DNA of 5,574 bases from the NCBI GenBank assembly GCA_964652155.1, contig CAZZBK010000234.1:1-5574 (forward strand). The letters run 5' to 3'. Every line of letters starts with the position of its first letter. Positions within the stretch are counted from its first letter, which is position 1. Made by a program: the position numbers and the translations under genes. This stretch comes from CAZZBK01 sp964652155 (GTDB lineage: Bacteria; Planctomycetota; Planctomycetia; Pirellulales; PNKZ01). Of this stretch, positions 1-4,709 are shown one piece after another. Below the pieces are notes generated by a model. It did no database searches. It saw nothing but the letters and a program-made list of their open reading frames with translations, and had not been told where the DNA came from.

Positions 1-989
1 TGAAACTCTTGGATCAGTGTCGTGAGGTCGCGCGGGTGCGACATCTGGCTTACAGCACGGAAAAGTCCTACGTCCAATGGATCGACCGCTACATCCGCTT
101 TCATGGAATCCGCCACCCCAACACTTTGGGAGCTTTGGAAGTCGAAGCGTTTTTGACGCATCTGGCCGTTAGCGATCACGTCGCGGCCAGTACTCAAAAT
201 CAGGCACTGGGCGCTCTGCTGTTTCTCTATCGCGATGTGTTGAAAATCGATTTGGGGACGTTCGATGCTGTACGCGCCCGACGACCCAAGCGTGTACCGG
301 CAGTGCTCAGCGTGGTCGAAATCGCCCAACTGTTGAAGACCATCGACCAGCTACCCACGACCGAACCACATGGCCTGATGGCGAGACTGATGTACGGAGC
401 CGGGCTGAGGCTGATGGAATGTTGCCGACTGCGGATGAAAGATGTTGACCTACAACGCGGACAACTGACGATCCGGAGCGGCAAGGGAGATAAGGATCGC
501 TACGTCATGTTGCCCGCGGCCGTTCGGGGCGATTTGGAGCGGCAGATGCAATGGCGAGGGAGTCTGCACGAGCACGATTTGAAACGCGGCCAAGGGCGCG
601 TCGAGATGCCGACAGCGCTGGCCGCGAAGTTTCCTGGCGCCGATCATTCACTGGCTTGGCAATTCGTGTTCGCATCGACGCGGCTGTCGCGCGATCCGCG
701 ATCCGGTGCCATCGGTCGGCATCATGTACATGAGAGTTCGATCCAACGCACGATCTCCATCGCCGTCAAACAACTCGCCTGGACCAAACGAGTCACGTGC
801 CACACATTGCGACACAGCTTCGCCACCCATCTGCTGGAATCAGGACAGGATATCCGCACCGTGCAAGAACTGCTGGGGCACAACGACGTTCGCACCACGA
901 TGATCTACACGCACGTGATGAACAAGGCTGCTCAACGGGTCCGCAGCCCGTTGGATGCGCTCCTAACCGTCGCCGGGGCTTTTTACTGA
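1..989 (+). CDS. intI: Integron integrase (IntI-family tyrosine recombinase), 5'-partial
   Basis: This site-specific recombinase would integrate and excise gene cassettes at attI and attC sites. Counting from the TTG codon at position 9, 326 residues are visible. The full tyrosine-recombinase catalytic set is present: R134 (GAGLR), K159 (GKG), H265 and R268 (HTLRH), H291 (LLGHND) and the nucleophile Y300 (IYTHV). Residues about 191-223 carry the extra segment that separates IntI from XerC/D, including ALAAKFPGADHS before the VFAS strand; it resembles the ALERKYPRAGHS region of class 1 IntI1. The N-terminal SAM-like domain (YSTEKSYVQWIDRYIRFHG, then EVEAFL) is typical. TTG is probably not the true start: the frame is open to the left edge (xKLLDQ, matching the KVLDQ of IntI1), so a few to about 15 residues are missing. 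The gene ends at TGA 987-989. No attC core pair is evident downstream, so attI and any cassettes would lie upstream. No frameshift is seen, so it is probably active. Confidence 0.93.
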   Translation, partial: KLLDQCREVARVRHLAYSTEKSYVQWIDRYIRFHGIRHPNTLGALEVEAFLTHLAVSDHVAASTQNQALGALLFLYRDVLKIDLGTFDAVRARRPKRVPAVLSVVEIAQLLKTIDQLPTTEPHGLMARLMYGAGLRLMECCRLRMKDVDLQRGQLTIRSGKGDKDRYVMLPAAVRGDLERQMQWRGSLHEHDLKRGQGRVEMPTALAAKFPGADHSLAWQFVFASTRLSRDPRSGAIGRHHVHESSIQRTISIAVKQLAWTKRVTCHTLRHSFATHLLESGQDIRTVQELLGHNDVRTTMIYTHVMNKAAQRVRSPLDALLTVAGAFY

Positions 990-1050
990 GAAACATCCAC
1001 CACCAGACGCCCTCTTCCGCTCACGCCGGACGTATTCGACGACCTGACGG

Positions 1051-1103
1051 AAAATCTCTCGCGGAGCGAGAGGCGACGATCATGTCCGCGACATGGCGAT
1101 TTT
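1051..1103. repeat. Palindromic intergenic element with three-way-junction fold
   Basis: An outer inverted repeat AAAATC (1051-1056) / GATTTT (1098-1103) encloses two perfect hairpins. The first is CTCTCGC-GGA-GCGAGAG (1056-1072) and the second is CATGTC-CGC-GACATG (1081-1095). GGCGA occurs directly repeated after each hairpin. It does not code for a plausible protein on either strand and has no U-tract, so it is more likely a REP-like dispersed repeat than a simple terminator. That similar elements recur in planctomycete genomes is my recollection, not something shown here. Confidence 0.6.
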
Positions 1104-1405
1104 AGCCCCCGGTCGATAGCCGCGTAGCGGCGTACGCCGGGGGTGCGTGTGCGGTCGTGGATGACGCCGCGAGGGCGCAGAACCCCACGGCGTCGAGCGA
1201 CCGGCGGGCCGCGCTGAACAACCGCTGGTAGGACGAGTCGTGTTTATCAGCCGCCTCACCGGCCGAGAGGATCATGCGGGTGATCGTCCGCCGGCTGGCA
1301 AAAACCCAGCCCGTGAGCAAAGCTGGTAAAGCTGGTAAAGTTCGGCGCGGTCATGGTCGCGGAAAGTTTTTGCAACAAACCGACAAAAACGGGTCCAAGT
1401 GCCAT
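1102..1405 (-). pseudogene. Decayed transposase N-terminal fragment (IS4/IS701-like DDE family), frameshifted and truncated
   Basis: The start is ATG at 1405-1403, preceded by AAGGAGG with 6-nt spacing, and reads MALGPVFVGLLQKLSATMTA, then PNFTSFTS. The expected continuation LLTGWVFASRRTITRMILSA, then KHDSSYQRLFSAARRSLDAVG, lies in another frame from about 1320 leftward. This order of motifs (LLTGWVFA.RRT.T.MIL, then KH.S...R.FSAAR.SLD) is what I recognise from the N-termini of planctomycete IS4/IS701-type DDE transposases. Removing one T in the TTT at 1319-1321 (minus strand) joins the two frames, so a single-base insertion explains the break. The segment just upstream carries a 9-bp tandem duplication (AGCTGGTAA twice, 1321-1338). 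Similarity fades at about 1145-1165, and the frame then reads into the palindrome to TAA at 1102-1104. The catalytic domain is absent, so it cannot be functional. Family assignment is from memory. Confidence 0.7.
1105..1144. repeat. Nested GC-rich stem-loop next to the transposase remnant
   Basis: An outer stem CCCCCGG (1106-1112) / CCGGGGG (1137-1143) encloses an inner hairpin GCCGC-GTA-GCGGC (1119-1131), with short internal loops between them. It directly follows the 1051-1103 palindrome and may be the second half of one composite element. Recognisable transposase sequence stops close to its right edge, so it may mark the breakpoint of the insertion sequence. It lacks a T-run on either side. 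Termination of the upstream integrase transcript is possible but not supported. Confidence 0.55.
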
Positions 1406-1469
1406 CGTGAGCCTCCTTGCTCGATGGTGGAGAGTGAAGTCCCAAGCATGACCGTGGAGGCTCATGCTT
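1402..1469 (-). promoter_or_regulatory. Structured transposase leader with Shine-Dalgarno in a hairpin loop
   Basis: Read on the minus strand, hairpin 1 has the 8-bp stem AAGCATGA/TCATGCTT (arms 1462-1469 and 1444-1451) with a 10-nt loop containing GCCTCC. Hairpin 2 has the 6-bp stem CCATCG/CGATGG (arms 1422-1427 and 1402-1407). The AUG lies in its stem and AAGGAGG lies in its 14-nt loop. The loops are complementary over six bases (GCCTCC with GGAGGC). The linear complementarity extends to nine bases (1456-1464 with 1408-1416). Such a leader could hide the ribosome binding site, as read-through control does in IS10 and IS50. The complementarity is visible; the regulation is inferred. Confidence 0.45.
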
Positions 1470-1474
1470 TTTTT
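1444..1474 (+). terminator. Rho-independent terminator-like hairpin
   Basis: A perfect 8-bp stem AAGCATGA (1444-1451) / TCATGCTT (1462-1469) with a 10-nt loop runs directly into seven Ts (1468-1474). On the plus strand this is a good intrinsic terminator form. It would stop rightward transcripts, including any from intI, before they run antisense into the HTTM gene. It lies inside the IS leader, so it may have arrived with the element. Confidence 0.6.
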
Positions 1475-1495
1475 GTAGACCAGTTTAAGGCACCC

Positions 1496-1525
1496 TAAAA
1501 AGTGCAAAAGTCGAACTTAGCACTT
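1496..1525 (-). terminator. Terminator-like stem-loop after the HTTM gene
   Basis: Two bases past the HTTM stop codon, the minus strand forms AAGTGC / GCACTT (arms 1520-1525 and 1500-1505). Inside is a second stem AAGT-TCG-ACTT, and a five-T run (1496-1500, partly in the stem) follows. This fits a weak intrinsic terminator for the two-gene operon. The alternative is that the palindrome is a terminal inverted repeat of the neighbouring IS remnant. Confidence 0.5.
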
Positions 1526-1526
1526 C

Positions 1527-2441
1527 TCACTCATCGCTTCTCGTGATGAACGACGCGCAGCCGACGAGCATGATCAGCCCGAACGTCATCATCCCCATGC
1601 AAATGCCAATCCCCAGGTGCAATGGGATGGCGAAGGCCAAAACCAACGCTCGAGTCAGTCGCGGCCAGATGATGAACGGGAAGAACAACTCCCAATAGAC
1701 GGTCACGGTGGTGAGCAGCGCGAAGATCAACGGGTAATCGGCCAGCCAGGTCATGTCGATCGACTGATACTCGTAGTTGGCAAAGCCCATCCAGAGCGCT
1801 TCGCCCGTCCACCAATAGGTCCCTTGCAACTTCGATAGGCCGGCGAAGAAATAAATCACGCACATGTGCAGTTGAATGAGCCGGATGGCGATCGTGGTCG
1901 AGGTGCTCTTGGGCGCGATGGGGAGCGGCGCGGCAGCGCGTCGGGCGGCGAGCCAACGATCGAGCGAGAAGGCGTCGCCGCTGTTGCCGAGCATCAGGTA
2001 GGTGATGAGCATCACGTTGAGTTGGTCGAGGCCGAAGAGCGCGCCGGGGGTGCGATTGACATACGAGACGGCGAACAAGAACGCAAGCACGCAACTGACG
2101 CGCGTGAACAGTCCGAGCGCGACGCAGGCAAAGCTCGCCAGGGCCGCGAGGTTGATCGCCCAGAGCACGGTGGGATTATTCGAGAGCCAGAAAAAACTCC
2201 AGGCGCTCGACGCGAACGGCCCCAGTCGCAGCGAGGCCACCTCAGGCTGGATCCAGGCCTGCGGGCCGAAAAAGTCGAGAAAGTTCAGCGACCAGACCAA
2301 GTGCGTGTACAGAAGCATGCTGCCCGCTGCGATGCGGATCGCGGCGAGCACCGAGGGATCGCTTGGCGTGAAGAAAAAACGATTCCAGTGGGCGACCGTC
2401 TCGCGCCACAGCCGGCTCAGGTAGTTGGCGATGACGTTCAT
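1527..2441 (-). CDS. HTTM domain membrane protein (vitamin K-dependent gamma-carboxylase-like)
   Basis: This 304-aa polytopic membrane protein has about seven or eight hydrophobic segments (roughly residues 30-52, 92-112, 115-130, 138-153, 185-203, 237-257, 262-280 and 283-299). Family signatures are visible: FGLDQLN near 137-142, IYFFAGLSKLQG at 196-207 followed by WWTGEALW, WELFFPFIIWPR at 250-261, and HLGIGICMGMMTFGLIML at 275-292. These match the HTTM domain shared by bacterial proteins and animal gamma-glutamyl carboxylase. K204 in AGLSKL appears to align with the catalytic-base lysine of the human enzyme (AGVKKL). The start is ATG at 2441-2439, with GAGGGGA seven bases upstream. It overlaps the stop of the upstream gene as ATGA, so the two are probably translationally coupled. 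The length is normal for bacterial HTTM proteins. Carboxylase activity is unproven, and most bacterial members have no known substrate. Confidence 0.88.
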   Translation of the reverse strand: MNVIANYLSRLWRETVAHWNRFFFTPSDPSVLAAIRIAAGSMLLYTHLVWSLNFLDFFGPQAWIQPEVASLRLGPFASSAWSFFWLSNNPTVLWAINLAALASFACVALGLFTRVSCVLAFLFAVSYVNRTPGALFGLDQLNVMLITYLMLGNSGDAFSLDRWLAARRAAAPLPIAPKSTSTTIAIRLIQLHMCVIYFFAGLSKLQGTYWWTGEALWMGFANYEYQSIDMTWLADYPLIFALLTTVTVYWELFFPFIIWPRLTRALVLAFAIPLHLGIGICMGMMTFGLIMLVGCASFITRSDE

Positions 2442-3055
2442 GGCTGAGTCCCCTCGCTGGCGCGGCGCACGATGAGCGGCGCTCGCTGATACGAGCGCGG
2501 ATCGGTGAGCTTGACGTGTTCACGAGCGATTTGGGTCGGAGTGGCAATTTCGTGTCGCACGAGTGTGAGCGTCACGCGCGTGCCCTGATGAACGGCGAGC
2601 AAATGATCGGCATACGACTCGGCAAACTGTCGCTGCATGGGCGAGGGGACACTCTCCTGCCACGAGCGAGCCTGGCTGTTCGGGTCGGGGATCTCGTGCC
2701 CCACGCTCTCGGTGAGCATGAAGTGGCGATGGTACAGCAGTCGCGGAAAATTCACGCTACGGTCGGGAAAGGTGCCCGTGACATGCGAGCCATCGGCGCG
2801 TTCAACATCGAACTCGATCAGATGCGAGGGGCCCGGGTCGGGGGCGAAGAACTTGTAGGCGTGGCCGCCAAAGATCGCCTTGTGATACGGTCCAAAGAGG
2901 GGCAGCAGGTAGTCGCTCAAGATCGTCGGGGGCAACGAGAGCGGACCGATCAGCGTGGCGGCCAAGTGCCACAGCAGCGCGAGGCTCGCCATCAGCCGGG
3001 CCGTCGACGACCAGGGGAACTCGGCGGCTTTGGCAGGTGTTTTGGAACGGCCCAT
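2438..3055 (-). CDS. Membrane-anchored conserved protein paired with the HTTM protein
   Basis: I know no assigned function for this 205-aa protein. A hydrophilic N-terminus (about 18 residues) is followed by one predicted membrane helix (about 19-41, ARLMASLALLWHLAATLIGP). The remainder, probably extracytoplasmic, contains YKFFAPDPGPSHLIEFDVE at 67-85, PRLLYHRHFMLTE at 104-116 and a C-terminal strand-rich segment with TLTLVRHEI and SYQRAPL. I recall FFAP(D/E)PGPSHL and RLLYHRHFMLTE as hallmarks of a planctomycete family encoded beside HTTM genes. The ATG at 3055 was chosen because GGAG (3066-3069) sits ten bases upstream and the family-like sequence begins shortly after. The frame stays open to a GTG at 3193, but that stretch translates the 3126-3176 palindrome. 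Its TGA overlaps the HTTM ATG, so the two products are likely made together and may form a complex. Confidence 0.82.
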   Translation of the reverse strand: MGRSKTPAKAAEFPWSSTARLMASLALLWHLAATLIGPLSLPPTILSDYLLPLFGPYHKAIFGGHAYKFFAPDPGPSHLIEFDVERADGSHVTGTFPDRSVNFPRLLYHRHFMLTESVGHEIPDPNSQARSWQESVPSPMQRQFAESYADHLLAVHQGTRVTLTLVRHEIATPTQIAREHVKLTDPRSYQRAPLIVRRASEGTQP

Positions 3056-3125
3056 CTCAGTTACTCTCCACGACTGGATCGAGCAGGCGGACGGCGCGTG
3101 ACGTTGGTACCGAGCCAATCGGCGC

Positions 3126-3176
3126 AGGGTGGCTTGCCCACGGCTCGGCGTGGGCATGTTTGCGCATGGCCACCCT
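3126..3176. repeat. Palindromic intergenic element with three-way-junction fold
   Basis: An outer 8-bp inverted repeat AGGGTGGC (3126-3133) / GCCACCCT (3169-3176) encloses a perfect 7-bp hairpin GCCCACG-GCTCGG-CGTGGGC (3136-3155). A short CATG-TTTGCG-CATG hairpin (3155-3168) follows. It lies about 70 bp upstream of the start of the HTTM-partner gene, so it would be in that gene's leader or just upstream of its promoter. I recall GGGTGGC/GCCCACG repeats between planctomycete genes, which suggests a dispersed element. The copy number is not visible here. Confidence 0.6.
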
Positions 3177-3306
3177 ACGTGTGGCCAGGGCACCCCAACG
3201 ACCTGCGCAGACGACGGATCATGGCGTTAGAGATAATATCGGCGCGATCGCCAATGCGCCCCGAGTCGCTCTCGGCATGCCGCACAAACGGCCTTATCAA
3301 ACGAGC

Positions 3307-3342
3307 AACCCTCGCTCAGACGGTGAGGTCCGAGCGAGGGTT
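3307..3342 (-). terminator. Perfect 11-bp stem-loop downstream of the TIGR03000 gene
   Basis: AACCCTCGCTC (3307-3317) and GAGCGAGGGTT (3332-3342) pair perfectly around a 14-nt loop. The site is 75 bp beyond the stop codon of the minus-strand TIGR03000 gene. It is therefore the best terminator or 3'-stabilising structure for that gene. A proper U-tract is missing on both strands, so factor-assisted termination or mRNA protection is as likely as intrinsic termination. The interval 3177-3306 shows no gene or recognisable motif. Confidence 0.45.
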
Positions 3343-3417
3343 ATACTCGTTGTACCGGTTGTAATCAGCGGGCAAGCCATGCGCCTTGCCGCTGGGCTTC
3401 CATGCGGTATCGGGAGA

Positions 3418-4473
3418 CTACTTGCTGGTGCTCGCCAAGCTGGCGACGTTGAAATCGACGGTCAACTCACGGCTGTCGCCGGCCGACAGCGTCAGGTTGC
3501 GTTCTTCGACCAACGTGCGGCCATCGCGCTGGAACTCGACGCGGACGACGTAGTCGTTCCACGATTCGCCCTGTGCGAGCCGCGTGGTGGTGAACTCACG
3601 CACTTCGCCCGTCGAGTGGGTCGCGCTGCCCGAGAGGAACACCTTGGCATCGGCCGGAACGTTGAGCGTCAGCTTGGTCTTGACCGGTTCGGCCGCGACC
3701 TTGCCTTCGTCGCCGCTCATGCCGAACGACAGATCGATCTGCTCGCCAGCCTTGAGCCGCACGATCTTGGTTTCGGTGACGGTTTGACCGTCGCGGACCA
3801 TTTCGGCACGGAGTTCATAGGTGTAGTTGAAACCGGATTCGAGACCATTCGAGACATAACGGCGTTGTTCGCCGGTGCTCGACGTGGCCAAGCCGTTGAC
3901 AAACACCTTGGCCTCGGCCGGAACACGCACGTTGAGCGTGCCTTGGTTCAGGGCGGGCTTGGCGGCGTCCTTGGGCATCGGCGGGGCCTGTGGCATCGGC
4001 GAGGTTGGGCTCATGGTGGTCGTGGCCGGAGCGGTCACGGTGGCCGGGGCGCCTTGGATCACGTAGCCGCCGGAGCTTCCGCCGCTGCTGCCGTGATAGT
4101 ATCCGCCACTGCTGCCACCGCTGCTGCCGTAGTAGTAGCCGCCCGAGCTGCCGCCGCTCGATCCGCCGCTGCTACCGTAATAGTAACCGCCACTCGATCC
4201 GCCGCTGCTGCCGTGGTGGGCATGACGACGCCAGCCCCAGTGGTGCAGGCGGGGAGCGTAGGCGTAACCGCCGCTCGATCCGCCGCTGCTACCGTACCAG
4301 CCGCCGGAACTTCCGCCGGAACTTCCGCCGCTGCTACCCCAGTAGCCGCCGCTCGATCCGCCGCTGCTACCATGATGCCGCCACCACGTGGCGTCGGCCC
4401 GATCGGTGCTCAAAACCAGCGTGGCGACCACCACCGCTGCAACCAACAGAAACTTGATGAACGACTTGTGCAT
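3418..4473 (-). CDS. Secreted SSGG-repeat protein with two TIGR03000 domains
   Basis: The product is 351 residues. A Sec signal peptide spans residues 1-28 (MHKSFIK, hydrophobic core LLVAAVVVATLVL, cleavage probably after ADA). Residues 35-137 are low-complexity (GSSGGSSGG) blocks separated by aromatic pairs or triplets (YW, WY, YYY, YYH) and one basic, aromatic insert (70-87, rich in H, W, R). A Pro/Thr/Ala linker (about 141-175) leads to two tandem copies of the planctomycete TIGR03000 domain, at about 178-250 and 266-341. Each has a V(P)A.AKVF..G/S....STGE pattern and ends in a hydrophobic strand (IDLSF, ELTVDF). The start is ATG at 4473-4471, with GGGGAG (4482-4487) eight bases upstream; the longer in-frame extension lacks a signal and is unlikely. 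The protein is probably exported to the cell surface or periplasm in a structural or adhesive role, which is inference. It appears monocistronic, with a 236-bp gap upstream. Confidence 0.88.
   Translation of the reverse strand: MHKSFIKFLLVAAVVVATLVLSTDRADATWWRHHGSSGGSSGGYWGSSGGSSGGSSGGWYGSSGGSSGGYAYAPRLHHWGWRRHAHHGSSGGSSGGYYYGSSGGSSGGSSGGYYYGSSGGSSGGYYHGSSGGSSGGYVIQGAPATVTAPATTTMSPTSPMPQAPPMPKDAAKPALNQGTLNVRVPAEAKVFVNGLATSSTGEQRRYVSNGLESGFNYTYELRAEMVRDGQTVTETKIVRLKAGEQIDLSFGMSGDEGKVAAEPVKTKLTLNVPADAKVFLSGSATHSTGEVREFTTTRLAQGESWNDYVVRVEFQRDGRTLVEERNLTLSAGDSRELTVDFNVASLASTSK
4066..4371 (-). repeat. Tandem coding repeat (GSSGGSSGG blocks)
   Basis: The DNA encoding residues 35-136 is made of near-identical units reading on the plus strand as variants of CCGCCGCTGCTGCC. 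There are 16 SSGG motifs in seven blocks of 2, 3, 2, 2, 3, 2 and 2. A non-repetitive stretch (about 4213-4264) separates the third and fourth blocks. Codons vary between copies (Ser AGC or TCC/TCG, Gly GGC or GGA), so the array is not freshly amplified. It is still a good substrate for length change by recombination or slippage. Confidence 0.8.
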
Positions 4474-4709
4474 GTTAAATGCTCCCCGAAACACAATGGA
4501 AAATCCTGCGGTTCGTGCAACCGGCAACAAACCAAACGTAGCTCGCAACTCACGGGGTCTGCGCAGCTTTTTCACGACACGAAGACTGAAAAAACTACAC
4601 CGACTTTAACGGCAGTATGGATTATGCCGGTTAAAATGCAAGCGTTGATAGCGTGGGTGCCCGCCAAAAGGTGGGGGGGTGGCAAAGAATGGCCCGAGAA
4701 ATGAGCAGA
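4474..4709. other. Intergenic region upstream of the TIGR03000 gene
   Basis: No gene is seen. The region contains the ribosome binding site GGGGAG (minus strand, 4482-4487) and an AT-rich inverted repeat TTTTTCA (4568-4574) / TGAAAAA (4587-4593). A seven-G run lies at 4673-4679, just past the stop of the methyltransferase gene. A CATAAT hexamer on the minus strand (4621-4626) could be a -10 element, but no correctly spaced -35 is visible. The promoter of the TIGR03000 gene presumably lies here. Confidence 0.5.

Larger units (their letters stand above)
1145..1525 (-). mobile_element. Insertion sequence remnant, 5' end only
   Basis: The region combines the transposase N-terminal remnant with its leader: a Shine-Dalgarno site, two hairpins and a terminal-looking palindrome (1500-1525). 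The opposite IS end and the catalytic part of the transposase are missing, so the element was truncated on its left side. The right boundary is uncertain. It may lie in the 1500-1525 palindrome, just outside the stop codon of the HTTM gene, or further inward. No target-site duplication can be shown, because only one end remains. Confidence 0.45.

Noticed and set aside
797..1105. Plus-strand open frame overlapping the intI 3' end and the first palindrome
   Set aside because: It is out of frame with the conserved integrase and continues into repeat sequence; there is no plausible protein.
990..1145. The hairpins after intI as an integron attC site
   Set aside because: No RYYYAAC/GTTRRRY core pair brackets them, and the fold is a multi-branched palindrome, not an attC stem with extrahelical bases. 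The array normally lies on the other side of intI.
1274..1498. Plus-strand open frame of 74 codons between intI and HTTM
   Set aside because: It lies antisense to the transposase remnant and its leader, with no ribosome binding site or recognisable motif.
1866..2447. Plus-strand open frame of about 193 codons antisense to HTTM
   Set aside because: Charged, low-complexity translation typical of the complement of a membrane-protein gene; the minus strand has clear HTTM motifs and a start site.
3056..3193. N-terminal extension of the HTTM-partner gene to a GTG at 3193
   Set aside because: The extra 46 residues translate the 3126-3176 palindrome, and a better ATG with GGAG upstream exists at 3055.
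4474..4575. N-terminal extension of the TIGR03000 gene to a GTG at 4575
   Set aside because: It would bury the clear signal peptide that begins at the 4473 ATG, and that ATG has its own Shine-Dalgarno site.
4568..4593. AT-rich inverted repeat as a terminator for the methyltransferase gene
   Set aside because: The stem is almost entirely A/T with a 12-nt loop and no stable GC core; it is left as part of the intergenic region only.
4621..4626. CATAAT as a -10 promoter element of the TIGR03000 gene
   Set aside because: The nearest TTG-type -35 candidate is only about 9 bp away, and planctomycete promoters are poorly predicted by this pattern.
4671..4682. The G-rich tract as a G-quadruplex
   Set aside because: There is one seven-G run with only GG neighbours, so four tracts of three or more Gs cannot be made.
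3037..4704. A long plus-strand open frame (555 codons) antisense to the TIGR03000 gene
   Set aside because: It is Ala/Arg/Gly-rich low-complexity sequence mirroring the SSGG repeats. The opposite strand has a signal peptide, a ribosome binding site and known domains. It is an antisense shadow of GC-rich coding DNA.
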